Positions 46,241 to 57,150 of a DNA stretch of 64,000 bases are shown here, in pieces. Position 1 is the stretch's first letter. Each line of letters starts with the position of its first letter. A program made the translations under genes and the position numbers. This stretch comes from Buxus sempervirens (taxonomy: Eukaryota > Streptophyta > Magnoliopsida > Buxales > Buxaceae). The DNA lies in contig OX387183.1 of NCBI GenBank assembly GCA_947561395.2, forward strand, positions 34,770,853 to 34,834,852, read 5' to 3'. The notes under the pieces were generated by a model, which was given only the letters and a program-made list of their open reading frames with translations, did no database searches and had not been told where the DNA came from.

Positions 46241-46754
46241 TCAGATTCAGTTCTGCAATTTTTTGTAAAAATAAAATTTTTTTATTTTATGCCTAGATTT
46301 CAAGGATTTAATTTAAAGCCTGATTTTTGAAGTTTTCATTTAAATTTGTTTTCTTTTGATTTCAGTCAATCATGAAGCCTCAGAAATGGCTTTTGTTTTC
46401 ATAAAGAAGGATCTGGAATTAATTGGATCATTCACATGGAAATAAGCCATACATTCTTTTGTTTTGATTTTTATTAACAAGCATTTTTGTAGCATGAACA
46501 ACACTTGGCAACCACTTTGTGTGGATGAATAGGCCTAACACCTTCTCCTATTCATAATCCAATCCCCTTAGCCATCTCTGGATTTTTTATTTTAAAGTAG
46601 AGTTATTTTTACTCTAGATTTGCCTTTTGTGCTTATTTTGATGATTTTGGTGTCCATTCACACCTAAAAATTGAATGGTGGCGACTCTTCCCTTTTACGA
46701 ATCCCGTGTGATGATTGCAAAGTCACGAGATTGATTTTTTCCATGTCTCACAAC

Positions 46755-46772
46755 TGGCGACTCTATTGGGGA
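46755..46772 (+). other. A3 primer-binding site
   Basis: TGGCGACTCTATTGGGGA begins two bases after the LTR end. TGGCGACTC-type sites, complementary to a tRNA 3' end of sequence GAGTCGCCA (often assigned to tRNA-Arg), are used by Ogre/Tat elements; the exact tRNA is from memory. Confidence 0.7.
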
Positions 46773-48332
46773 CTTGTGGATTTAAGCCATTTTTTGTGTA
46801 TTTGTTCATGTTTTTATTCTTGAATGTTTGCTGTTTTGTGTATTTTATTTGGGCATGTTTGATATGTCTTAGATTTGATTGGTATGTTCAGAAAATTCAT
46901 AAGGATAATGGCATGTATTTTTTGCTTGGTTATGTCTAGAATCATGTTTAGGAGCCTTATCTTGTCATACATATTTATTTGTTGTATTTTTATGATAACA
47001 TACTTTGCTTTGGGGGTTTAATGCCATGATTTGATGATGGAAATGAATAGCATAAACTCAGTAAATTCAGTAGGTATTTTTGAGGGTTTTCAAGCATGTT
47101 TCCCCTAATTAAAACACATCTTGTACCATATTGTTAGTTGCTGTATTTTTAGGCTTCGATTTGGGTATGAATGATGCATTTTGAGCATGAAAATGAAGAG
47201 CATGAAACCTAGGAATTCAGTGGGTATTTTTGGGGGTTTTCAAGCATGTTTTCCCTAATAAAACACTACTTGTACCATGTTATTAGTTGCTGGATTTTTA
47301 GGCTTTGATTCGGGTATAAATAATGTGTTTTGAGCATCACAATGAAGAGCATGAAATCTGAAAATTTAGGGGATGCTTTTGGGTTTCAAGCATGGTTGTC
47401 ATGGTTTAATTGTTGTTTGTACAATATGATAACATGTTGGTGTGATACTTTTTGGGTATGTAATAATTATGTGCATATTTAGGTGTTTTTACTATCTTGT
47501 TGGCTTGTGTTTATTTACTTCCAATATGATGTTATATTTGCCTTGGCTTGAAAATGTATGCATGGCTGCGAAAAATAATGGCAAGGGGCTTGGACGTTGT
47601 GAATGCACCTTAAATTTCAAATGCACTTGAGCACTTTAAACTTTTTTGTACAACCTACCCAATACCCATAGGAAGTTGAACCCGAATGTGTGTAGCTTGG
47701 CGCAACGAGGTCGTTACTTCGGAAAGCGAAAGTCAAAACATTCACCTTAGAACTTTGAATTAATGATGTGATGACATTGTGGATCTTTGATTCTGGTCAT
47801 CACTAGGCTTGAGATCTAAGTTGCCAATCAACCAAAACCCAAAAACCCAATGCTTGAAGGTGGAGAAACACTTTTTCAGCTAAAGTAAACAATTACGTTT
47901 GGGGAATTGGGTGTAATTGAGGAGAGGCTGTTTACATTTTTCACAGGCCAAGGTATAATATGAATACTATATTGAAGGTAACACAAGGCGGCAAGGTAAA
48001 TTCAGTTTTTTATTACCTTCCTTCATGTAATGTAAAAGCCATGATGTCCATCTGCATGGGATGAAATTGTTCCCAATGAAGTTTGTATCCTAAGATTGGT
48101 GTCTCCTATAGGAAGAGTTTTTTTACTCTTCTTAGATGTGATCCCACCCAAAATCCAAGTAAGAGTCAACAAAATGTACAAAATCTTTGAATATGGTGTT
48201 TAATTTTGAGGGAACATATACCCTCATGAACATTCATGTATGTTTGCCAAATATAGTGTCAAAGTCCAATTGGAGACTGCATTTAGAGGCCAAATCAAAG
48301 TAAACATTAAGTAGGAATAAAGATAACCTAAG
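46773..48332 (+). mobile_element. A3 leader, first part, with ~150-bp repeats
   Basis: No coding. Three imperfect units of about 150 bp (about 46990-47400) share 'TTTTGAGCAT', 'AATGAAGAGCATGAAA' and 'GGGTTTTCAAGCATG'. The leader is interrupted at 48328-48332 (CTAAG) by solo LTR B3. Confidence 0.65.
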
Positions 48333-51236
48333 TGTGCGCACCCGATTTCGGCCGCACGGCGAGGCACACGCAAAACAATGCGTGGCTCGGGGTTTGTTTG
48401 GAGTCGCCACTGCCTGATGGAGTGCAGGCAGACACCTGGGTGCCTAAGTTCTTTTACTAAGGCTTGGTATGCGGCTTGAGATTCTAAGTAGGTTCTCGGT
48501 TGCGGTCTGGGGAAGTCCGTAGACACCCCAGTCCACCCCATCAAGTGACGGGTCCCATGGGTTTCCCTGGTTTGAGTCAACTCAGTTGGTCTCTCACTCA
48601 CCCGATTCCTATTCCAGCATGCAATTTTGATTAAGTCTGGCGGGACCGCCAAAGTGGTGTGGGTCCCTTTACTTGATTTTATCTTTTTAATTAAGACGAT
48701 CTGGGCCTGGTGGGGTGGGCCCCGTTGGAAGGCCCACGGTATCCCTTGGTGGGCCAAGTGCGGCCCTTTGGACTTTGGTTCAATTTGAATCGATTTTATT
48801 TTGGGGTTTAAGTTGGATTACTTAAATGGATTTCATGCCAAAAGTGGGCCGGGATTGCTTTGTGGGCCCTTGAGTGGGCCCCACAGTTGGTTTCCAAATG
48901 ATTTAGTTTATCTTTGATTATCTGTGCCAAAATGGCCTAGTATTGGGCTTGGGGCCCTTTACTTGGGCTTGGGCTTGAGAGCCCAAGACTTCCTGGATTA
49001 GGGCTTTGAAACCCTAACCTTGGTTTAATGGGCTTAGTGGGCCCGACAGGCCCTGCCCGTGGTCTCGGCCAAACCACAATCTATTTTAAGCATGCATGGC
49101 CCAGATAGGGCTTGAGTGGGCCTCAAATGGTCTGGCCCACTCAAATCTCTCATTTATCTTATTTAGGCACAAGTGGGTTGGTCGGGCTTGGTGGGCCCCG
49201 TTGGAAGGCCCACAGGGAATCAATTCGGACCAGGATGGTCCATGGCCCATTTTGGGTTTCCGGGTCACCTGGAAACCCTACTGGTTCATCCGGATTTGAT
49301 CAAACAATTCAAAATATTGGACAAAATCACAAAAACAGCAAAAAAGAATTCTGACAGTGTAGCCGGCCTGAGATGCCGGTTACACACAGGGTTCGGTGTA
49401 TCCGGTATCAATATCCGGCTACGCGTGGGCTTCTGTTGATCCGGCCTGAGTTGCCGGATCACCCTACAGAAGCTATTTTTTGGATTTTCGCATTGGGGTT
49501 GGGTTTTCATGCTTCTTGGGATGCTCCAGGGGTTGTGTGGGCTCCTGTGTGAGCCCACGTTGGTTCAGGTGAGCCACTTGGCTCCCTTGAAGGGGCTTTC
49601 AAAACCGAGCTATGGGAGGAGGGTAAGGGCCTCCCTTCTTCTTTCCTTTGGACAAAATTCAGTGAAGGAACAAAGGTCATGTACCTCCATTCCGGGTGCT
49701 CACATACCTATGGAGCAACGGCCAAGTATGAACCATAATGGGAAAACAACCGATCATGCATGGGAATCCTAAACAAGATGCTTAAAACAGTAAAGTCATG
49801 CTTATCACTCACCATGCATGCCCACCAATCTCTACTCACATGCATGCTTTGAACACATAGTCATGAGTTGCAACCACATATCTAGCTAGGAAGGGTGTCT
49901 AAAGAAGGGAATAAGAGGGGGTTACATATGGGGTACATTGGATGAATAATCAAATGGGGGAACATGCTCCCCCTTGAAAACAAGATAACCAAGGCAAGCT
50001 CATGGGAAACATGCTTAAACAACAAAAAAAAAAGGATATCACATCATGCTCAAAAGATACTCATTTTTATATATGTTGAATAAATCATTACGGGGAACAT
50101 TACCTTGGGGCTTTGAAGCCTTTGTGTGGTGTAGAGACTCCTCTTTGAAGCCGGAGTAGTTGCTGGAACAGCACCTCCACCCACCGACCGTGGCTTCTTC
50201 TCCTTCTTCAAGCTCTTGAGTGAGGATGAGAAGGGGGTGGGGGAAGGGTAAAATGGTCTTTATTGAAGTGGTTAGCTTTGGGGAGCAAGGAGGGGCCAAG
50301 GGAGGAGGTCTCGAACCAATGGAGGTGGAGAAGAAAGGGGTGGAAACCAGAAAAAAATCAGCCAACCCCGAAAATGAGCTGCTGTTTGATATTTATAAGC
50401 AAACTTAATGTATCCGGACTTCAAGTCCGGATACACTAAGGCTCCTTTGTATCCGGACTTGAAGTCCGGATACACTAAGGCTCCTTTGTATCCGGTCTTC
50501 AAGTCCGGATACAAACACAATCATTTGAAAATTAAATGCCGCTGCGAGCTTGTCGGTCAAGTGGCGCGAATCCTGCAGAAATATCTTCATATATCCGGTC
50601 TTCATGTCCGGATATGAAGGAGAGGCTGTGTATCCGGTATACATGACCGGATACAAATCGAAAAATTACGGATTTGCCCTTCGACTCGACCGATTCGACC
50701 GATTTGACACTTTTGGATATCTACGGATTGCCCCCTGCGAATTTTGGTTTAGTCCCTGAGATATTTGATGATTTTTGGATATTTGAGATTTAGTCCCTGA
50801 GATATTTTGCTGCATTGGCTGCCACGTGGGCAGTTCCTGCGCCACGTGTGCAGTTTCTGGTTTTGCTGCTAAGAAACTTCGACAGCTCATATCTCCTTCA
50901 CCTGAACTCCGATTTGAGCAAACTCAATTGCGTTGAACTCGTATCGGAGCCCTCTATTTAATGACATAGGGCTAAGCACTTGGCACGGGGTTCGAGGAAA
51001 AGTCAACTTTTGGCCTTCCCTCAAGTTTGACCGCCCACAGAACCTTCATCCAGACTCCGATTCCAGCAAACTCAGTTGCGTTGGACTCGTGTCAGGATTC
51101 CCTATCCAATGGTATAGGGCAAGGTAGTCAAATTTCACTTGATCCAAAATTCAACTTCTTGTCCCCTTGGGGTTTGACTTTCTGCCAGGGTTTTTATTTT
51201 CAGCACTTCCCGGGGTGCAAAAATAAGGTTCTTACA
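48333..51236 (-). mobile_element. Solo LTR, family B copy 3 (B3), TSD CTAAG
   Basis: CTAAG flanks both ends (48328-48332 and 51237-51241). Plus-strand ends are TGTGCGCACCCG and GGTTCTTACA. At 2.9 kb it is longer than B1 and B2. It contains a TGGGCC cluster (48700-49260), a first palindrome group at about 49355-49470 (CCGGCCTGAG/TGCCGG type), a TATA box, a second palindrome group at 50411-50653, and two CTCCGATT/GCGTTGGA modules (50884-50950, 51035-51105). It has no internal region. It lies in the A3 leader and so postdates A3. Confidence 0.93.
50390..50653 (-). promoter_or_regulatory. B3 TATA box and five palindromes
   Basis: TATAAATA on the minus strand (50397-50390), then palindromes at 50411-50433, 50450-50472, 50489-50511 (exactly 39 bp apart), 50591-50615 and 50631-50653. 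The first is TATCCGG around ACTTCAAGT then CCGGATA. Its nearest edge is 14 bp from the TATA box, as in B2 (14) and B1 (17). Confidence 0.75.
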
Positions 51237-51241
51237 CTAAG

Positions 51242-53120
51242 GTGTACAAATCTGGGGAACAAATGAGTCAAAAAAGGGCTATTTCGGCATTAACCGACAA
51301 CTCAGGTCGGTAAAGCGATATAGTATTCGTATCCGATATATATTGTCGGCAAAAAGGTTTCATGTGTGTATCCGATTATTTATATCGGATACAATAAATC
51401 ATACCTTTATCCAACCTGATATGCCGAATACAATCTAGAAACTTCCAAATTAATTTTTATCCCAATGTTTCTTAAATATAAAATGCCCAAAACATTGTAA
51501 ATAACCAGGGGGCACCTCAATGGGAGTATGGAAAGATAATTTAAGTGCTCAAATGATTTAACAAAGGATTTAACCTAATATTGGAACACAAATCCATCAT
51601 TTTCTCTAAGCTTAAAGAAGAAACATAAAAAAAAGGAAGCAAGGTGTCATATTTCTTGATACCAATCCACCTCAAACATGTTTCAATCAAACTTTTGAAC
51701 TTGAAAACAGAGGAAATTTTGCAAATCAATTGCAAATCTAGCGGGACGTTTGGAAGCCCTAAAATATTCTATAAAACCTTTGGTTGGTCTTTTTCGTATC
51801 AATCAATTGAAATTTTGTGGGACACTTAGAAGCAATAAAATATTCCAAAAAACCTTTGGTTGGTCTTTTTTCGTACCAATCAATTGAAAATCTTGTGGGA
51901 CACTTGGAAGCCCTAAAATATTCCCAAAAACCTTTGATTGGTCTTTTTCGTACCAATCAATTGCAAATCTGGTGGGACACTTGGAAGCCCTAAAATATTC
52001 AAAAAAAAAAAAACCTTTGGTTAGTCTTTTTCGTACCAATCAAATCAAAATCTTGTGGGACACTTGGAAGCCCTAAAATATTCCAAAAAACCTTTGGTTG
52101 GTCTTTTTCATACCAATCAATTCAAACTTTTGTGGGACCTTTGGCAGCCCTAAAATATTCCAAAAAACCTTTGGTTGGTCTTTTTCTTACCAATCAATTG
52201 AAATTTTGTGGGACACTTGGAAGCCCTAAAATATTCCAGAAAACCTTTGGTTGGACTTTTCCGTACCAATCAATTCAAACTTTTATGGGACCTTTAGAAG
52301 CCCTAAAATATTCCCAAAAACCTTTGGTTGGTCTTTTTCGTACCAATCAATTGAAATTTTGTGGGACACTTGGAAGCCCTAAAATATTCCAAAAACCTTT
52401 GGTTGGTCTTTTTCGTACCAATCAATTGAAATTTTTTGGGACACTTGGAAGCCCTAAAATATTCCAGAAAAACTTTGGTTGGTCTTTTCCGTATCAATCA
52501 ATTCAAACTTTTGTGGGACCTTTAGAAGCCCTAAAATATTCCAAAAAAACCTTTGGTTGGTCTTTTTCCTACCAATCAATTGAAATTTTGTGGGACACTT
52601 GGAAGTCCTAAAATAATCCAAAAAACCTTTGGTTGGTCTTTTTCGTACCAATCAATTGAAATCTTGTGGGACACTTGGAAGCCCTAAAATATTCTAAAAA
52701 ACCCTTAGTTGGTCTTTTTCGTACCAATCAATTGAAAATCTGGTGGGACACTTGGAAACCCTAAAATATTCCAAAAAACCTTTGGTTGGTCTTTTTTGTA
52801 CCAATCAATTGAAATTTTGTGGGACACTTGGAAGCCATAAAATATTCCAAAAAACCTTTGGTTGGTCCTTTTCGTAACAATCAATTCAAATTTTTGTGGG
52901 ACCTTTGGAAGCCCTAGAATATTCCAACAATCCTAAAAAAAATGAATAAAAAATATAAAAAAAAGATAAATCCGGACTTGTGTTCACCTACCTCGAGTAT
53001 CTACATTTATGGGTGTGTAACTAGGATTAAATTGGAGCTGACATATTTCTTTGTTTTTCCCTTTTCAGGCATAAAATACTTGCAACCATTGCTCCCGTAA
53101 CCAGATCAAAATCCCGCACA
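51242..53120 (+). mobile_element. A3 leader, second part
   Basis: Resumes directly after the B3 target copy. It contains imperfect dyads of TATCCGA...TCGGATA type at about 51335-51425, like those of the A3 U3, and then the 77-bp tandem array. Sequence around 53040-53120 leads into the gag ATG at 53121. No other coding. Confidence 0.7.
51740..52930 (+). repeat. ~77-bp tandem array (about 16 units) in A3 leader
   Basis: The landmark AAAATATTC occurs at 51761, 51837, 51915, 51992, 52075, 52152 and so on to about 52916, spacing 76-78 bp (one unit lengthened by an A run). Each unit holds CCTTTGGTTGGTCTTTTTCG, ACCAATCAATTG and TGGGACACTTGGAAGCCC. The 159-codon ORF at 52132-52611 is a by-product of the repeat. 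Confidence 0.93.
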
Positions 53121-54893
53121 ATGAATCCTGATGAGAATCAAGCCACCGTCCCTACTCAGGACTTTGTTAAACTACAAGAGCAAGTTGCAGGACTTGCCAA
53201 ACTGCTAGAAGACCTACAGGCGGCTCAGGCCCAACAAGCCCAGGCCCAAAACCAAGCCTTCACTTCCCACCAAGCACCGCCACCTCAAACCAACATTCCA
53301 CCTCCAGCTTAACCCATACCTGAACCAATTTCTAAACATGTCCCTGAACCTATTCTGATAAAGGAAAATACTGTTGAATATGAAAAAGAGATGGAAAAGG
53401 AAAGAGCACGGGGACGAAATGGAAAGGAAACTTCTACACAAACTAGAGAGGATTCAGGAAGAACTCAAAGAAGTAAAGGGGGTGAGCAGTTATGGAGGTA
53501 CCACCTTTGAAGACCTATGCATATATCTAGATATTTGCCTACCGGCAAAATTTAAGTGCCCTGACTTTGATAAGTATGATGGCACGGGCTACCCAATGAG
53601 CCACCTGAAGTTATACTGCAGGGCTTTGTGCTAGTTTGGCTAGGACGATGGCATACTGATCCAACTCTTTTAAAGGAGTTTGATGGGATCGGCTCTGAGG
53701 TGGTTTGCCACCATGGACCATGGAAGGATAAGAAGGTGGAAGGACTTAGCCGATGCTTTTCTGGCCCAGTACATGTTTAACTCGGAGATCGTGCCAGACC
53801 AGTACGACATGATGAGGATGAGCAAAGGAAAAGAAGAATCTGTAAGGCAATATGCCAAGAGGTGGGGAGAGTCTGCCTCCCAAGTCAGGCCGCCTATGTT
53901 GGAGCCTGAGATGATCTCGACATTCATAAGTACACTAGGGCAGCCCTTTTACAATCACTTGGTGGGTCAGACTACCACCAACTTTGCAGCCCTGGTACAA
54001 GTGGTCGACCAGATCGAGGACGGGGTTAGATCAAGGAAAATAATTGATTACTCTGCCATGGCCGGTCAGTTAGATTCCTCCACTTCCTTGGCACAAACGA
54101 AAGGGAATGGATTTAAAAAGAATGTAGCAAGGAAAGAAGGAGAAGTTAACTTGGTACAAGCTCCTCCTCCCAAGAAACCACTCCACATCAATGTTTCTGC
54201 ACCCCAGCAGGCCCAGCAGCCATATCAAACCCTGCTCAATATCAATTTCTCCCCCTCCGTACCAGCAAATCATAAGAGGGCCTTCACTAAGGAAGAGAGG
54301 GATGCCTGGATGGCAACAAGGAGGAATAGAGTTTTCACTCCTATTCCTGTATCTCTTTTCCAACTGTTACCAACCTTGTTGAAATGGGGTATGTAACCTT
54401 GAAGGAGCCCAACCCAAATGCATCTAAGGGGAGGAATTTTGATCCGGCAGTCACTTATGACTTTCACATGGGTGCACCTGGGCACTCTACAGACAATTGT
54501 TGGGTTCTGAAGCACGCAGTTCAAGATCTGTTGGACCAGAAAGCCCTATCCTTCAATACTGCTGCGCATACCCAGTCGGGAAGTGACATTGGACAAAACC
54601 CCCTGTCTTATCACAATGGGGCAGGCCCGTCTAACTCAGTTACAGCCATCTCGTTTGTTAGAAGAACCTTTGACCCCTCTCAATTGATCGCTTCTGTAAG
54701 GACATCGGTTAAGGTTCATTTCTTCCAAGAGAAAGAGGAGGATGAAGTCAATGTCATCTCTAGGAAAAGTGATTGTGCTGCTGAGGATATTAGCTCATCT
54801 CTGAACCGGGTCTCCTCTCTCATGGCCCAGATAAACATTGCAAGGCCTCCCTTGGTCATTAATTGCAATTCACCCACCTTTTCTCCATCCTAG
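53121..54893 (+). pseudogene. gag: Tat-type Gag of A3, broken
   Basis: The ATG at 53121 opens MNPDENQATVPTQDF and a Gln/Ala-rich segment (LEDLQAAQAQQ), closing at 53310. The capsid part continues in another frame from about 53374: KLERIQEELKEVKG, YGGTTFEDLCIY, KYDGTGYPMSHLK. Three stops follow at about 53632-53675. An open run resumes from 53680 (MGSALRWFATMDHG to TLLKWGM), then after a shift near 54390, GYVTLKEPNPNASKG and TYDFHMGAPGHSTDNCW. The knuckle-like motif has Tyr where A2 has Cys. The order matches A2 gag. Not functional. Confidence 0.87.
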
Positions 54894-56278
54894 CCATAAA
54901 AAACTCCCTTGGTCATCCACTATGACCCCACTATTGCATCCATTACTTCTTCTGTTCCAACAGCTCCTAAGCAGCTCCCATCTTTGGTTGTAAATGTTCC
55001 CCCTCTCTGTAATGCTCCTAAACCGACTCCTATATCCCAGTCCAAACTTCAACCACTTGTGATCAATGTTCCAAAACTTACCTATTCCGAGTCAGCTGTG
55101 CCATGGAATTACAGCAGGATGGTTACAACTACGGTTCCAGTGGTCAAGAACTAGAACCAGGAGGAGGTGAACCTCATGACAAGATTAGGGAGATATGTAG
55201 GAGGAGAAGAAAAAGAAAAAGAATTGGAAGTGGAGAGGGAAAGAAAAGAAGTGAAGAGAAGAAAAAAATGAAAGGAAAAACAAAGATAGGGGAGGACACC
55301 CCCCAGGAGACAGAAAATGAGGCACCAGACCTCATCAAAGTAATAAAGAAGAGTGAATTTAATATTGTCGATCAGCTAAATAAGGTCACGGCCCAGATTT
55401 CAATACTGGGACTTTTGTTGAATTCCGAAAAGCACAAGGATGCATTATTAAGGGTGCTTTAGAGTGCACACATGCCTAAGGCTATTGATCTAGACCAACT
55501 AGGCAAAATGGTTGGTCAAATCTTGTCACACAATGTGAAAAGTTTTTCAGAAAGTGAAATAAGCCCCGGTGGGTGCTACCATGTTGACCTTTTGCACATC
55601 ACTATGCTTTGTAAGGGTAGTATGGTGGCACGGGTTTTAATTGACAATGGGTCGGCTTTAAATGTCTGCCCATTAATAACTTTTGCCAAACTTGGTCTAG
55701 ATCAATCCAAGATCAAACATAATGGGAGGATTGTGAGGGCTTTCAATAGCTCTAAGACACACTCCCTAGGGGAGATTGAACTGCCGGTCACCATTAGACC
55801 AAATATCTTTAACATCACATTTGAAGTGATGGATATCCCAGCAGCCTTCAATCTGCTCCTAAGGAAGCCGTGGATATACTCGGCTAGGGCAATACCATCT
55901 ACTCTTCACCAAAGGATGAAATATATAAGAGGATAAAAAGTGATAACTGTCCTAGCTGAGAATTTAATACCTCCCATAGTAGCACTTGACGTACCCTTCA
56001 TCAATATTGATTTAACTGTAAAAAAAATTGCATTCCACTTGTTTCAGTTTGAAACAGTAAATTTCATACCTGGGGGGTGTGAGAAAAAAGAAGAGAAAAT
56101 GACTGCTGCTGAGAGGATGGTAAAGAAAATGATGGAGAAACACAAATTCCATCCAGGAAAGGGTCCGGGGGTCAATTTGCAAGGGAGATTGGAACCAATA
56201 AAGGCCAAGAAGCTTACCCCTAGAGTAGGGTTGGGGTTTAAACCAAGAGGACGGAGAAGACACTCCCCTTACCTTTGA
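54894..56278 (+). pseudogene. pro: A3 gag-pro linker, aspartic protease and G-patch-like region
   Basis: The linker contains AVPWNYSRM (about 55095) and EFNIVDQLNKVTAQISIL. After a TAG at 55460 the frame 55472-55936 has the protease: VARVLIDNGSALNVCP (the D-N-G active-site form seen in Tat elements), IRPNIFNITFEVMDI and RKPWIYSARAIPSTLHQ, where GRPWIH is usual. A TAA at about 55937 interrupts. Then MVKKMMEKHKFHPGKGPG and RVGLGFKPRG give a G-patch-like pattern before RT. It would cut the polyprotein. Stops prevent this here. Confidence 0.82.
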
Positions 56279-56301
56279 AGCAGCGTTTGTTTGGCAAATA
56301 G

Positions 56302-57150
56302 ATGCGGCTTCCAAAAAAAACTCCATTAGTGGAATGCCATTTTCCTGAAGGTCTTAATGAGCCTTTGTCTTTAGGAAAAGTTTCTTTAGAAGGCTCACAA
56401 AAAACCCAAAAAGATTTTTCTATTTTTCCTAGAAAATTTAATTTTTTTAAAGAGGTTCAAACCATTTATGAACCATACAAGGAAACAAAGTTAGATCAGG
56501 CCGAATATGACTTCAAAATTGAGCTCGACTTTGACCTAATGGGGATTGAAGAAGAGACCGAGATCGAAGAAGAAGACCCTCCAAAGGGAATTGGATATCA
56601 GTTGGAGCGTCATGAAAGGTGTGTGCAACCTAATATTAAGGAGACCATTTCAATAAACTTAGGGACCGAAGATGACCCAAAAATAGTGAAAATTCAGTCA
56701 TGCCTGTCTGATGAGCAACGTAATGCAATGTCACAATTCTTGGTAGATTATGAAGATGTGTTTGCATCGTTGTACTGGGACATGCCAGGATTAGATACTA
56801 ACATGGTTGTGCACAGGCTACCAATTATACTAGGGGTTAAGCCAATTAAGCAAAAGTTGAGAAGATTGAAACCGGAATGGACACTGAAGTTCAAAGATGA
56901 AGCGGTCAAGCAATTCCAAGCGGGATTTTTGGCAGTTTCCACGTACCCCGAGTGGCTTGAAAACATAGTGCCAGTACCAAAGAAGGATAGAAAAGTCAGG
57001 ATGTGAGTGGATTACAAGGATCTGAACAAGGCAAGCCCAAAGGACGATTTTCCACTTCCACATATCAACATCCTGGTCGATAATACTGCTGTACATAGCC
57101 TGTTCTCATTCATGGATGATTTCTCGGGGTATAATTAGATCAAGATGGCA
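56302..57150 (+). pseudogene. pol (RT): A3 reverse transcriptase, N-terminal half
   Basis: The frame from 56302 has an acidic spacer, then FLVDYEDVFASLYWDMPGL, RLKPEWTLKFKDEAVKQ and YPEWLENIVPVPKKD. A TGA at 57004-57006 replaces Cys before VDYKDLNKASPKDDFPLP. The first catalytic Asp is in FMDDFSGYN (usually FMDGFSGYN); a TAG replaces Gln right after it. The frame ends at about KMAKE (57150), where a C-type LTR fragment (F) begins in a GAAGAAGAA run. About 30-35 residues expected before the YVDD motif are missing. Confidence 0.87.

Larger units (their letters stand above)
44783..46752 (+). mobile_element. Tat-type A3 5' LTR
   Basis: TGTAGACACCCCAAATTGC...GTCTCACA, followed two bases later by the primer-binding site. 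TATAAATA at 45166-45173. Three U3 palindromes lie at 44895-44996 and a threefold internal repeat at 45765-46240. It begins the largest element in the window; its 3' LTR lies outside. The left flank GTGGC (44778-44782) is the predicted target duplication. Confidence 0.88.

Noticed and set aside
48224-48757. 177-codon minus-strand gene
   Set aside because: It spans the border between the A3 leader and solo LTR B3 and has no conserved domain.
50411-50653. CRISPR array
   Set aside because: Regular palindromic units occur, but in a plant LTR, with conserved spacers (ACTAAGGCTCCTTTG repeats) and no cas genes.
52132-52611. 159-codon protein
   Set aside because: It lies wholly within the 77-bp tandem array and repeats with it; no domain.
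55103-55462. Separate basic nuclear protein between gag and protease
   Set aside because: Its second half matches the Tat gag-protease linker and stays in the protease frame; the basic run is a shifted reading of a Glu/Lys linker.
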